Shown here piece after piece: positions 42,168 through 55,797 of a stretch of DNA of 64,000 bases; the first letter of the stretch is position 1, and each line of letters opens with the position of its first letter. The DNA lies in the NCBI RefSeq assembly GCF_904849725.1, contig NC_058519.1:27759267-27823266 (forward strand). Direction: 5' to 3'. The position numbers were made by a program, and so were the translations under genes. A model generated the notes under the pieces. It saw only the letters and a program-made list of their open reading frames with translations. It did no database searches and had not been told where the DNA came from. Source of the stretch: Hordeum vulgare subsp. vulgare. Its lineage: Eukaryota > Streptophyta > Magnoliopsida > Poales > Poaceae.

Positions 42168-45100
42168 TGACACGCCCAAGATGCGACCCTATCCTCAATT
42201 TGGCACGAGGACCTCGTCAGGGATAGAAGCGCATCTCGTCGTGTCGCAAGAATGGATATCGTTACAAGTACATGTACTGAAAAGAAGAGATATATATAAA
42301 GAGTTGGCTTACACTCGCCGCAAGCTACACCAGAGTCACATCAGTACATTACATAACCATCAAGAGTAAGAGCAGGGTCCGACTACGGACGAAAATAAAC
42401 GACAAAAGAAGAACGACGTCCATCCTTGCTCTCCCAGGCTGCGGGCCTGGAACCCATCCTAGATCGATGAAGAAGAAGAAGAAGAAGAAGAAGCAAATCC
42501 AAATGAACAATCAACGCGCTCGCGTCATGTAACCTTTACCTGTACCTGCAACTGGTGTTGTAGTAATCTGTGAGCCACAGGGGACTCAGCATTCTCATTT
42601 CCAAAGGTATCAAGACTAGCAAAGCTTAATGGGTGAGGCAAGGTTAAGTGGTGAGGTAGCGGCAGCGGCTAAGCATATATTTGGTGGCTAACTTACGAGT
42701 ACCAGAAATAAGAGGGGGGAGATCTACGCATAACGGACGTGAACTACTGGTGATCAAATGAATGATCCTGAACACCTACCTACGTCAGACATAACCCCAC
42801 CGTGTCCTCGATCGGAGAAGGAACTCACGAAAGAGACAGTCACGGTTACGCACACGGTGAGCATATTTTAATTAAGTTAACTTTAAGTTATCTAGAACCA
42901 GTGTTAAACAAAGCTTCCACGTTGCCACATAACCGCGGGCACAGCTTTCCGAAAGATTTAACCCTGCAGGGGTGCTCCAACTAGTCCATCACAAATTACC
43001 ACAAGCCGCATAGAAATCCTCAATCATGAAGCTCGCGATCTCGTCGGATTCCCTAGTGGAAAACCTCAACTCTGAGATTACCCAAAGCATCACCGGAATC
43101 CCGATGCACAAGATATCTCGTCAAAGGTAAAACTAATCCAGCAAGGCCGCCCGACGTGTCGACGATCCCGATAGGAGTCGCGTACCTCGTTCTCAGGACA
43201 CGACGGATGAGCGATGGTTACCACGCCAAATGCCGAGTTGCCCCGGGTAGCATTAATAAGCTGCTCTGTTTTGGACCAACACTCATGAGGAGCACTGGCC
43301 CGGGGGTTGATTAAAATAGTCCGCGGGTGCCGGCGGGTCCCTATGCAATTTTATTAGGTGATTAGGCAAAAGTAGTACCAAAGTTGGGCCTTGCCAGACC
43401 AGCTTTAATCTAAAACGAATTATCAAGGGGGTCCCCATAACAACCCCGATCGTGTTAGGAGCGCTCAAATATGGAACATAACACCAGTAGCCGGTAACTA
43501 AAGGGGGCAAAGGTGGAACAAAACACCAGGCTAGAAAAGGCCGAGCCTTCCACCTTTTACCAAGTATATAGGTGCATTAAATTAAATAGCTTTTAATATG
43601 GTGATATAACAAGGAACCCATGTTTTGCATGGAAGCATCTGCACCTGCAACTAGCAACGCTATCAACAGGGTTAAGCAAGCAGTAACATAGCCAATCAGT
43701 GGTTTGCTAGGTCGAACAGGTTGAAGGTTTCATGGCATTGATGAGAGGCTGACATTTAACAGGTGGTAGGCAACGAGACATAAACGTCAGCATCGAGATA
43801 ACTAGCATGGCAATGATAGTAATGGTATCTGGGGAAATAATCATCTTGCCTGAGATCCCGCTTGGAAGAAGAATGCCTTCGTGAAGCAGACGAACCGACG
43901 TAGTCGAACGGGTCCTCACAATCCGGCACGCTACGGAGCTCTATCGAGACGAAGCAAACCGGAAACACAAATCAACACACGGAATTCACCACATGATGCA
44001 CAACACATATTATGCATGAGTTACTGGATACATGCAAGTCACGGCATGGCAAATCACACAATCAAACGCTACACATTAAGTGAAGTTCAATATGCACGAG
44101 TTGCATATTGACGAAACTCCACGTTAAATATTTAGTTCACTCCCGGTTAGATACACAGCAATATTAAATGTGATTAAACATGGCAAGAGGTGAAGCGTAA
44201 TTAAACTACTTATCTAGGCATTTTAAGTGAGGTCAGAAATGACATATAGCACCTCCAAAATGACCCCACGTGTTAATTTACAATTCTGTTCAGATCTGAA
44301 CTAATGCATTTAATTGGTTGTGAAACAGCAAAAAAATAGGTTCACGTGATTCTACGCGTCTTGGCAAGCAATCTACACATAAGGAACATCTCCAACGGAG
44401 CTACGGATCAAAAGATACGGACACCGCAAGATATGATGGCATGAATGCAAAATGTGTGCAACGGCGGCTACGAGCACTTCATCACATGCAACCAGCAAGA
44501 GAAAATGAAACTGCACAAGATTCTAAGCAAGTTTCATGTAGGACACGATCAAAACGGAGCCACGGTTCGAAAACTACGAGCAAAAACAAGAAAACACTAC
44601 AGTCTGCCAAAACAGCCACATAGCAACTTCTACGCCCCACAACTACGACTACACAACTCCGATGAGCTCAAGCAAGGCATGGCACGGAAGAGGGCAAAAA
44701 GCACTACTACAAACATCTAACAACAACTAGCGTGGCAGCAAGGAGCACTAGGAAAAGAAGACACAAAATGGCATCTCACACACTATTTCAGACTTAGTGA
44801 AAATAACACCTCAAGAAGGTGCAGTTTTCAGCCTGAAGGCATATTGACAGCAGAAAAAACCTAAGCTACAGGACTCCAAATGGCATGAAACTTAACAGCA
44901 TGCTAGAGAAACACAAGGGGTACAACTAACTCCATTGGGACAACTCCAAAAGAGCTACAGATCACAAGATGCAAGCAAGACAAGACAGCAACAAAATATA
45001 ACAGATTCGAGACTTAGCAATATTTCAGCTCCTCTAAAACAGCACTATTTCTAGCAACTTGAGAGCAAGAAAACAACACCTAAACATGCATTTCTATTGC

Positions 45101-47296
45101 AACTAAAAATACCAGGGGCTAGACAAAACATCCAAAAACAACTTCCTAGTTGACAACTAATTCAAACGAGGTACGGAATAAATCCTACGAATTAATCAAA
45201 AGGGCATCACGGCAAAATATCGTGCGAACGAACTTCCTCACACGCTAAAACTAATTGCACAGAAAAATCCATGGGATTTTTCTACCCCGGAAACATATAA
45301 AACATGTGGGGTTTGCAATACTAAATAATGCCACACAATAATGCGAGAGAATATCCTAGACACGAAAAATAATCTAGCGGCAAATCCCTACACGCAAAAA
45401 TACAAATGACTGCTCTAAAATACATGCAAAATTGACCCCTAAAACACGAGCATTTAACCTACGGCATACGAGCAATTCATACACGCGAGGAAAATAAATG
45501 CGGGCACCTACTTATGGAGACAGCACGTAAATCCACGCATTAGGCACTCTAAACGGCATCAAATAAATATGCAAGTTTCAAATTCGTACTCTACGCGCGA
45601 AACTACCACAAAACCATATAAAAAACGTCTCGATCCGATCTACGGTTAATAAGTTACGGGCGTTTAAAAATCTAACGTTTATCTGATATTTAATTAAATC
45701 CAGAGAAATACCCTAAAAGGAAAAAAACATCTATCGGGCCTAGACTATGAGCGCTGGATATCTAAAATACGCTCGAGCGATAAATAGAGGTCTGGGGAGG
45801 AACCTCACCTTGGGCTTGGCCCAGGTCGGCGAGGGAGGCAGGCCGGTCAGCGCTGGATGGGCTGGCCCAAGCGGGGTAGGCTGCTGGCGGGGCCGTCGCG
45901 CTGGGCGTGGCGGCTCGCGTCCGAGGCGGCCCGAGCAGACAACGGGCGAGGCGGCGGCAGCGAGGCCCAGAGGTGTTGGTGGGCCGGCCCACACGGGCGA
46001 GGAGGCGGCAGCGCCCGCACGAACTCCTCGTCCCCTCGACCAGGGATCCACGGCGGCGCTGGCAGGGCTCGACGCCGACGGGGGCTGCTGCAGCGGGACG
46101 CTAAGGCGACGGGAGGAGGCGGCGCCTGCCGGATCTGGCCAGACCTCGCCGGATACGGCCGCCGGTGGGCGAGGCAGCAAGGCGGCGACGGGAGGACCGG
46201 GGCCCTGGCGGCGGGGTTGCAGCGGCGAGGGCGAGCAGACTTGCGCGCTCTCCGGCGAGCAGGCTGCCGGCGGCACAGGGGCGGCGCGCTCGGGAGCCGG
46301 CGCGGGATCCAGGCGGCGGGCTGGCAAGGCAAGGGCCGGCGGGGTTGCTGGCCGGCGTGGTGGCGCGGGTGAGGGAGCCATGGGGGAGGCTCGGGGTTGC
46401 AGGGGCTCAGGCACTCGGCGGCGGCCGGATGGGCCTCGGAGGGCCGCGCGCGGGCTCTGGCGGGCCGGCGGCGCGGGTGGGGAGAGGCTGCTGCGGCTAG
46501 GGTTAGGGTTAGGGAGCGGATCCCGAGGAGGATTAGGGGGGCGCCCAAAATAGGCAGGGAGGGGTGCTTAAATAGGGAAAGGGGCTAGGGTGCAGGGTAT
46601 CTGGGGGTTTTTCGACCCTCCGGACGCGTTCGTGTGGTCCGATCGGAGAGGCGGGTTAGGGATAGGTGGGACACGGAAAATGAGGAGAGATTTGAGGAAG
46701 GCTGTCTAAATTGCATGGGGGGGGGTATTTATAAGGAAAAGGGGGCTCGGTTAACCGGAATCGCAATCCGGATCCAACCGCGGGGTCGGATTCGGACGAT
46801 TCCGAACGCGGGTATGGGTACGCGGCCGTGTAGAGGGGATATCCGGAGACGAGAGGGAGAACGGGGGGCGCGGCACGAATTTTTAAAACACCGACAGACG
46901 TCCGACGGTAGACCGAATACAGTGCCGCTACGGGCGATCGTTCGGGTACCAGACGGTCTCCGATCGCGACGAAATCCGACAGGCGGCCTCGCTATAACTA
47001 ATCACGACCGCACGTCAAATCTCAACCCGATCAGAGAAAGTTTTCAACACACTTTAAAAACAGGGTTTCGACGGTGCCGCGGGCGCGTGCGTGTGCGATC
47101 GGACTCAGAATGGGCAACCACGAGAACCGGCAACAACTAACGGATGCAAGTTTTGAAAAACGGGCGGCAGCGGAGACGCCGATGCAATGCAGATGATGCG
47201 CATGATGCGATGATGATGCGACAACTGAAAATACCCGCACGACGAAAACGGAAAGAAAAGGGGAAGCTTCTAGAACGTCGGCATCGGGCTGTCACA
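42168..47296 (-). repeat. LARD LTR-6 (complete, 5129 bp)
   Basis: This complete B-type LTR shares the private alleles of LTR-4 at an offset of 17014 bp (for example G at 44988 and A at 45558). The G run beside the TATA motif is 9 long (46717-46725), the same as in LTR-4. The element-sense 3' terminus is GTGTCA. Confidence 0.88.
46717..46734 (-). promoter_or_regulatory. TATA motif plus variable C run in LTR-6
   Basis: TATAAATA on the minus strand at 46726-46734 is followed by a 9-residue homopolymer. Confidence 0.5.
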
Positions 47297-50200
47297 ACTC
47301 TCCTACACTACAAGAGGATCTCGACCCGAGATCCAAGAATGAAAGGGGGAGAGGATGAGAAAGAACAAGAGGCAAAAACTTAGTCGCTTCTTTGACAAAC
47401 GAGTGAAACCAACGATCCTTGAAGGTTGCCAAGAGATGATGAATGACATGAGAAAGAAGCAAGAATTCACGGAAAATTTCGGCAGCACTTCGGTAGGAAA
47501 AGGGGACAAAATAAATAAATTCGATAAGATGAAAGAAATAGACCATATTCACAACAAACAAGTAAATAGAGCAAGGGAACACCATGATCTTGATAGAATA
47601 ACAAGATAGACCCAAAGGAGCAGTATCACAATGCCTCCGAAACAAGAGAATATGAACTAGCTCATACGGAAGAAGAGAATGAAGAAAAAAGAATGACAAC
47701 TACCATCACAATAGAATTGAAGAGCCTCCGAATAGAGAATTGACATAGTAGTTTTAAAACCAACAACGAAAGAACCAGATAGTAGTGGGCTTATGAAAAT
47801 CATCTCAACAAATATGAGGTGACAAACAACCACTAAAAGGAAGAAGGACAGATGAAAGCAAAGATATGAAAACTTCTTACACCGAGAGGATACATTGAGA
47901 ACTGGGATTAATGACAAGCACCATGATAGCAACAATCCATAGGAAAAGCTTTAGGTGAAATCCAAACCAAGATAGCTCAATGAAGGAATCATGGGTTGAA
48001 AATAACTCAACACCATAGAATCGGTGGGTTTAATTATCTCATTCTTGAAAGAAAATCTCTTCGAGGCTCCTACACTAACAAGAAGGCTATAATGCCACCT
48101 CCAAGGATAAAGGAAGAACAAATGCACTTGGGAATGCAAGGGAACGGATACTTGAGGTCCTCCAACAAGAATCTTGAAGAATACTTTGAGATAGAATTGA
48201 AAACTTGATGAACCACCATGAAGGACCACCGTATACAAATGAATGATGCAAAGACATGAAGGTGGAAAGAATAAGATTATGACCTTGCGAGGATTTAGAT
48301 GAAGCCTCACAAAGAGATACTTGATAGAACTTGGAACTCCAGAAAAGAAAAGATAAGAACACTTGAGAAAAGGAATTGATATCACGAGCCACTCCGGAAG
48401 AAGAATTGAAATCTCCTTGAAGAAGGAAGAACAAGAATAAGAATTATGTTATGCTCATCCTTCATCAAGTGTAATTGATGACAAGCAACGGATCTAGCAT
48501 ACAACTTATTCCTCTTAAAGAGATTGAGGAGAGATATGAGCACAAGCTAGAAGAAGTCTTGAAGGAGACACCGATGATAATTGAAATAATGAGGCAACCA
48601 TGAATGAATGGAGATACAAGAGAACGAAGAGATCATGAGCCACCTGAGAGAAAAAACTAGAACACGACACTAGAATAATTGAGAGACGAACGAAGAGACA
48701 ACAATTGAGACGAATTGAGGATGAAAGCTGAAAGCTGAGAACGAAGATTCTTCTAAAATGATGGCCTTCAAAGGAACGAGAAATAAAAACAACTTAGAAA
48801 TGCACCGGATAGCAAGAAAGGGATTACTCATGATAGAAACAATTGAAGATGATAGCACCAAGCTGAAATGATGAATCTCCAAGAGAATGGACCAAGATTC
48901 GAGAAAAACACTCCTTCGAATTTGCAAGCTAAGAATGATGACGAGGAACAACACCAAGAATAGCTGAGACCTCCGGAATAAAGAAGAATGCAAGATTGAG
49001 CCAAATTTGAGAATTAATTAAATGGATCTTGAAGAAAGAATATGACTGATGAAATCCATACTTACGTCATAGTTGAAAAGAATTAAGGATCTCCGGAAAA
49101 GATTAAAGAGCCAGGTAAGATCCTGGGAAAGAACCTGTGGGTTATGGGCCCACTCAAAGAAACCACCGTTAGAAAAGATTGCTAGAACGAGAGATATTGC
49201 ACCGGTATGAAGAGAACTAGATGAGGTTGAGAACCTCAAAATAATTAAAAGAATTGAAAACTCGAAACTCAGAGATATCTTCAGCACTCCGGATAGAAAA
49301 AAGAGAGGAATGAATAGCAAGATAGGCTCATATCAATCCCAACATAGGAAGAATTACAAGGATAAAAGGGATATGATGAACACGGATATCTGAATTAAAT
49401 TCACCGGGTAAGAGAGAAAGAACAGATAGCGGAAGCACAATGAAAAGGAAACTCTTGGATGAAAACTGAATCACTGAGAAAAGGGCGGGAGGGTGGGGAA
49501 AAACAAAGACAACTCGGAACAGATGAGACAAACTCCGGTAAAAATTGAGAAAATGATCTGCAACATTTTGAGAGGATTGAATTCACTGAAGAGAAGCACA
49601 CCAGTTGAAAAAAGAATTGATATGACGACTCCGGTTGACAAGAATTAACAAGAGAATTGATTAAGCCAAAGGATTTGCATTCTGACATAAAAAATATGAG
49701 AACACAGATTAGGAAAGATCTGAAATCACCACTTGACATCGAAGCAACACGAATTACCACAATCAACAAAACAAAGGGATGAGGCTTACGAAACAAGCCA
49801 TAAAAAACTCATGAGAAAGATTTCCGTTCGATATTTTCGTGGACAGGATCGCACGGGCACGATTTATAGAAGCCATCAAGTGCAAGGCAGTGCACCTGAC
49901 ATACGAAGCGTCCCCGAGTCGTAGCAAGCTACAAGGACTCTTTAAGACACAACGTGTACCGCTGTAAGTCGACCGTGAACAAACGAATCCACTAGATGTC
50001 GAACCCCAACCTAACATCATGCATTTGTTGGAAGATTGTCCTATAAGCAACTACTTGAATTCCCACCTATGAATTCCCGAAATATCTGGTCATGCAATCT
50101 GGTACACGGATACAAGGAGTAATAATCACTCAACTCCTATACTAACCCGTCATCTGTATCACATCCGTCAACACACGACCAGAATCTCAGACCTTCATCT

Positions 50201-50675
50201 ACAACAGACCCTCGTGATCACAACGATACAAAGTATGGCAGTACTCCCGAACAATCTGCACCAGTACTGGGGACATCGGGGTTATCTCGCCACTAATAGT
50301 ATTGAAGCAATTACGAACATCCTTCGTTCTGAGATACTAAGAAATTTGAATGATAACGATGTGCTCAAGAATCCCCTGGAGCTCAACTCCCTGGAAGAAG
50401 ATCAAGTCAGACAGGAGGCACCAAGACAGAACTCCGTCACATCGGCATTATATAGATTACAAAAATATCCGCGTGATCCTAAATTTTTTTGAGTGGGAAG
50501 AGAAGTAGAGTAAATTATTACGTCGAGATTCCTCACCAGAGCATAGAAGAGGAGAAAAAAGTGTCCTACTCTCCGATATATAACTAAGACTCAAATAGTT
50601 TTTCACTAGACTCGACTCGGCCAAGTTCGATCAATCAAGGGGGCTCCTAGGTCGGTCCTTGCTCTGATACCAACT
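47297..50675 (-). mobile_element. LARD internal domain 6, mosaic, non-coding (3379 bp)
   Basis: This domain is B type from its left end to at least 49466. From 49973 onward it carries alleles otherwise seen only in domain 1 (C at 49973, T at 50069, the longer spacer beside the primer-binding site and a TGTCAC LTR terminus). It is therefore a mosaic with a switch between 49466 and 49973. It is the internal domain next to the outer 5' LTR. Confidence 0.85.
50661..50672 (-). promoter_or_regulatory. Primer-binding site, initiator tRNA-Met, unit 6
   Basis: An intact TGGTATCAGAGC on the minus strand sits three bases from the outer LTR-7. A genomic RNA started in LTR-7 would use this site first. 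Confidence 0.88.
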
Positions 50676-53600
50676 TGTCACGCCCAAGATGCGACCCTAT
50701 CCTCAATTTGGCACGAGGACCTCGTCAGGGATAGAAGCGCATCTCGTCGTGTCGCAAGAATGGATATTGTTACAAGTACATGTACTGAAAAGAAGAGATA
50801 TATATATAAAGAGTTGGCTTACACTCGCCGCAAGCTACACCAGAGTCACATCAGTACATTACATAACCATCAAGAGTAAGAGCAGGGTCCGACTACGGAC
50901 GAAAATAAACGACAAAAGAAGAACGACGTCCATCCTTGCTCTCCCAGGCTGCGGGCCTGGAACCCATCCTAGATTGATGAAGAAGAAGAAGAAGAAGAAG
51001 AAGCAACTCCAAATGAACAATCAACGCGCTCGCGTCATGTAACCTTTACCTGTACCTGCAACTGGTGTTGTAGTAATCTGTGAGCCACAGGGGACTCAGC
51101 AATCTCATTTCCAAAGGTATCAAGACTAGCAAAGCTTAATGGGTGAGGCAAGGTTAAGTGGTGAGGTAGCGGCAGCGGCTAAGCATATATTTGGTGGCTA
51201 ACTTACGAGTACCAGAAATAAGAGGGGGGAGATCTACGCATAACGGACGTGAACTACTGGTGATCAAATGAATGATCCTGAACACCTACCTACGTCAGAC
51301 ATAACCCCACCGTGTCCTCGATCGGAGAAGGAACTCACGAAAGAGACAGTCACGGTTACGCACACGGTGAGCATATTTTAATTAAGTTAACTTGAAGTTA
51401 TCTAGAACCAGTGTTAAACAAAGCTTCCACGTTGCCACATAACCGCGGGCACAGCTTTCCGAAAGATTTAACCCTGCAGGGGTGCTCCAACTAGTCCATC
51501 ACAAATTACCACAAGCCGCATAGAAATCCTCAATCATGAAGCTCGCGATCTCGTCGGATTCCCTAGTGGAAAACCTCAACTCTGAGATTACCCAAAGCAT
51601 CACCGGAATCCCGATGCACAAGATATCTCGTCAAAGGTAAAACTAATCCAGCAAGGCCGCCCGACGTGTCGACGATCCCGATAGGAGTCGCGTACCTCGT
51701 TCTCAGGACACGACGGATGAGCGATGGTTACCACGCCAAATGCCGAGTTGCCCCGGGTAGCGTTAATAAGCTGCTCTGTTTTGGACCAACACTCATGAGG
51801 AGCACTGGCCCGGGGGTTGATTAAAATAGTCCGCGGGTGCCGGCGGGTCCCTATGCAATTTTATTAGGTGATTAGGCAAAAGTAGTACCAAAGTTGGGCC
51901 TTGCCAGACCAGCTTTAATCTAAAACGAATTATCAAGGGGGTCCCCATAACAACCCCGATCGTGTTAGGAGCGCTCAAATATGGAACATAACACCGGTAG
52001 CCGGTAACTAAAGGGGGCAAAGGTGGAACAAAACACCAGGCTAGAAAAGGCCGAGCCTTCCACCTTTTACCAAGTATATAGGTGCATTAAATTAAATAGC
52101 TTTTAATATGGTGATATAACAAGGAACCCATGTTTTGCATGGAAGCATCTGCACCTGCAACTAGCAACGCTATCAACAGGGTTAAGCAAGCAGTAACATA
52201 GCCAATCAGTGGTTTGCTAGGTCGAACAGGTTGAAGGTTTCATGGCATTGATGAGAGGCTGACATTTAACAGGTGGTAGGCAACGAGACATAAACGTCAG
52301 CATCGAGATAACTAGCATGGCAATGATAGTAATGGTATCTGGGGAAATAATCATCTTGCCTGAGATCCCGCTTGGAAGAAGAATGCCTTCGTGAAGCAGA
52401 CGAACCGACGTAGTCGAACGGGTCCTCACAATCCGGCACGCTGCGGAGCTCTATCGAGACGAAGCAAACCGGAAACACAAATCAACACACGGAATTCACC
52501 ACACGATGCACAACACATATTATGCATGAGTTACTGGATACATGCAAGTCACGGCATGGCAAATCACACAATCAAACGCTACACATTAAGTGAAGTTCAA
52601 TATGCACGAGTTGCATATTGACGAAACTCCACGTTAAATATTTAGTTCACTCCCGGTTAGATACACAGCAATATTAAATGTGATTAAACATGGCAAGAGG
52701 TGAAGCGTAATTAAACTACTTATCTAGGCATTTTAAGTGAGGTCAGAAATGACATATAGCACCTCCAAAATGACCCCACGTGTTAATTTACAATTCTGTT
52801 CAGATCTGAACTAATGCATTTAATTGGTTGTGAAACAGCAAAAAAATAGGTTCACGTGATTCTACGCGTCTTGGCAAGCAATCTACACATAAGGAACATC
52901 TCCAACGGAGCTACGGATCAAAAGATACGGACACCGCAAGATATGATGGCATGAATGCAAAATGTGTGCAACGGCGGCTACGAGCACTTCATCACATGCA
53001 ACAAGCAAGAGAAAATGAAACTGCACAAGATTCTAAGCAAGTTTCATGTAGGACACGATCAAAACGGAGCCACGGTTCGAAAACTACGAGCAAAAACAAG
53101 AAAACACTACAGTCTGCCAAAACAGCCACATAGCAACTTCTACGCCCCACAACTACGGCTACACAACTCCGATGAGCTCAAGCAAGGCATGGCACGGAAG
53201 AGGGCAAAAAGCACTACTACAAACATCTAACAACAACTAGCGTGGCAGCAAGGAGCACTAGGAAAAGAAGACACAAAATGGCATCTCACACACTATTTCA
53301 GACTTAGTGAAAATAACACCTCAAGAAGGTGCAGTTTTCAGCCTGAAGGCATATTGACAGCAGAAAAAACCTAAGCTACAGGACTCCAAATGGCATGAAA
53401 CTTAACAGCATGCTAGAGAAACACAAGGGGTACAACTAACTCCATTGGGACAACTCCAAAAGAGCTACAGATCACAAGATGCAAGCAAGACAAGACAACA
53501 ACAAAATATAACAGATTCGAGACTTAGCAATATTTCAGCTCCTCTAAAACAGCACTATTTCTAGCAACTTGAGAGCAAGAAAACAACACCTAAACATGCA

Positions 53601-55797
53601 TTTCTATTGCAACTAAAAATACCAGGGGCTAGACAAAACATCCAAAAACAACTTCCTAGTTGACAACTAATTCAAACGAGGTACGGAATAAATCCTACGA
53701 ATTAATCAAAAGGGCATCACGGCAAAATATCGTGCGAACGAACTTCCTCACACGCTAAAACTAATTGCACAGAAAAATCCATGGGATTTTTCTACCCCGG
53801 AAACATATAAAACATGTGGGGTTTGCAATACTAAATAATGACACACAATAATGCGAGAGAATATCCTAGACACGAAAAATAATCTAGCGGCAAATCCCTA
53901 CACGCAAAAATACAAATGACTGCTCTAAAATACATGCAAAATTGACCCCTAAAACACGAGCATTTAACCTACGGCATACGAGCAATTCATACACGCGAGG
54001 AAAATAAATGCGGGCACCTACTTATGGAGACAACACGTAAATCCACGCATTAGGCACTCTAAACGGCGTCAAATAAATATGCAAGTTTCAAATTCGTACT
54101 CTACGCGCGAAACTACCACAAAACCATATAAAAAACGTCTCGATCCGATCTACGGTTAATAAGTTACGGGCGTTTAAAAATCTAACGTTTATCTGGAATT
54201 CAATTAAATCCAGAGAAATACCCTAAAAGGAAAAAAAAACATCTATCGGGCCTAGACTATGAGCGCTGGATATCTAAAATACGCTCGAGCGATAAATAGA
54301 GGTCTGGGGAGGAACCTCACCTTGGGCTTGGCCCAGGTCGGCGAGGGAGGCAGGCCGGTCAGCGCTGGATGGGCTTGCCCAAGCGGGGTAGGCTGCTGGC
54401 GGGGCCGTCGCGCTGGGCGTGGCGGCTCGCGTCCGAGGCGGCCCGAGCAGACAACGGGCGAGGCGGCGGCATCGAGGCCCAGAGGCGCTGGTGGGCCGGC
54501 CCACACGGGCGAGGAGGCGGCAGCGCCCGCACGAACTCCTCGTCCCCTCGACCAGGGATCCACGGCGGCGCTGGCAGGGCTCGACGCCGACGGGGGCTGC
54601 TGCAGCGGGCGCTAAGGCGACGGGAGGAGGCGGCGCCGGCCGGATCTGGCCAGACCTCGCCGGATCCGGCCGCCGGTGGGCGAGGCAGCAAGGCGGCGAC
54701 GGGAGGACCGGGGCCCTGGCGGCGGGGTTGCAGCGGCGAGGGCGAGCAGACTTGCACGCTCTCTGGCGAGCAGGCTGCCGGCGGCACAGGGGCGGCGCGC
54801 TCGGGAGCCGGCGCGGGATCCAGGCGGCGGGCTGGCAAGGCAAGGGCCGGCGGGGTTGCTGGCCGGCGTGGCGGCGCGGGTGAGGGAGCCATGGGGGAGG
54901 CTCGGGGTTGCAGGGGCTCAGGCACTCGGCGGCGGCCGGATGGGCCCGCGCGCGGGCTCTGGCAGGCCGGCGGCGCGGGTGGGCAGAGGCTGCTGCGGCT
55001 AGGGTTAGGGTTAGGGAGCGGATCCCGAGGAGGATTAGGGGGGCGCCCAAAATAGGCAGGGAGGGGTGCTTAAATAGGGAAAGGGGCTAGGGTGCAGGGT
55101 ATCTGGGGGTTTTTCGACCCTCCGGACGCGTTCGTGCGGTCCGATCGGAGAGGCGGGTTAGGGATAGGTGGGGCACGGAAAACGAGGAGGGATTTGAGGA
55201 AGGCTGTCTAAATTGCATGGGGGGGGTATTTATAAGGAAAAGGGGGCTCGGTTAACCGGAATCGCAATCCGGATCCAACCGCGGGGTCGGATTCGGACGA
55301 TTCCGAACGCGGGTATGGGTACGCGGCCGTGTAGAGGGGATATCCGGAGACGAGAGGGAGAACGGGCGGCGCGGCACGAATTTTTAAAACACCGACAGAC
55401 GTCCGACGGTAGACCGAATACAGTGCCGCTACGGGCGATCGTTCGGATACCAGACGGTCTACGATCGTGACGAAATCCGACAGGCGGCCTCGCTATAACT
55501 AATCGCGACCGCACGTCAAATCTCAACCCGATCAGAGAAAGTTTTCAACGCACTTTAAAAACAGGGTTTCGACGGTGCCGCGGGCGCGTGCGTGTGCGAT
55601 CGGACTCAGAACGGGCAGCCACGAGAACTGGCAACAACTAACGGATGCAAGTTTTGAAAAACGGGCGGCAGCGGAGACGCCGATGCAATGCAGATGATGC
55701 ACATGATACGATGATGATGCGACAACTGAAAATACCCACACGACGAAAACAGAAAGAAAAGGGGAAGCTTCTAGAACGTCGGCATCGGGCTGTCACA
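50676..55797 (-). repeat. LARD LTR-7, outer 5' LTR of the array (5122 bp)
   Basis: This is the terminal LTR, the 5' LTR in element sense. At 55797 the array sequence stops exactly after the LTR terminus and CACTA gene sequence begins, which fixes the LTR end for all copies. It is the most divergent copy. Private changes concentrate in the GC island (about 54300-55010, several substitutions and small deletions near 54609 and 54944) and in the U3 part (55130-55770). It also has an extra TA in the AT repeat near 50803. Its left part shares alleles with LTR-2 (51102 and 51762). An outer LTR that takes part less often in exchange inside the array would look like this. Confidence 0.9.
55219..55235 (-). 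promoter_or_regulatory. TATA motif plus C run in outer LTR-7 (promoter for the whole array)
   Basis: TATAAATA on the minus strand at 55227-55235 is followed by an 8-residue homopolymer. Being in the 5'-most LTR, this is the copy that would drive RNA into the first internal domain (unit 6) and could read through into further units. Confidence 0.5.

Larger units (their letters stand above)
1..55797 (-). mobile_element. Tandem LARD (Sukkula-like) LTR-retrotransposon array, shared LTRs
   Basis: The same 8506-8510 bp sequence recurs with unit starts at 1, 8507, 17017, 25526, 34033, 42540 and 51050; the last unit stops at 55797. The element reads on the minus strand: its LTR begins TGTGACAGCC, ends GGGCGTGACA (or GGGCGTGTCA), and is followed after three bases by TGGTATCAGAGC, a primer-binding site for initiator tRNA-Met. 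Each period is one LTR of about 5.13 kb plus one internal domain of about 3.38 kb, so adjacent units share an LTR. There is no readable gag, protease, reverse transcriptase or integrase. LTRs near 5 kb around a non-coding domain near 3.5 kb is the known layout of Triticeae LARD elements such as Sukkula; assignment to that family is inference. Copies would be mobilised only by enzymes supplied in trans. The left end lies outside the window. Confidence 0.88.

Noticed and set aside
1..55797. CRISPR-like or coding tandem repeat
   Set aside because: The period is 8.5 kb with LTR termini and a primer-binding site, so it is a retrotransposon array.
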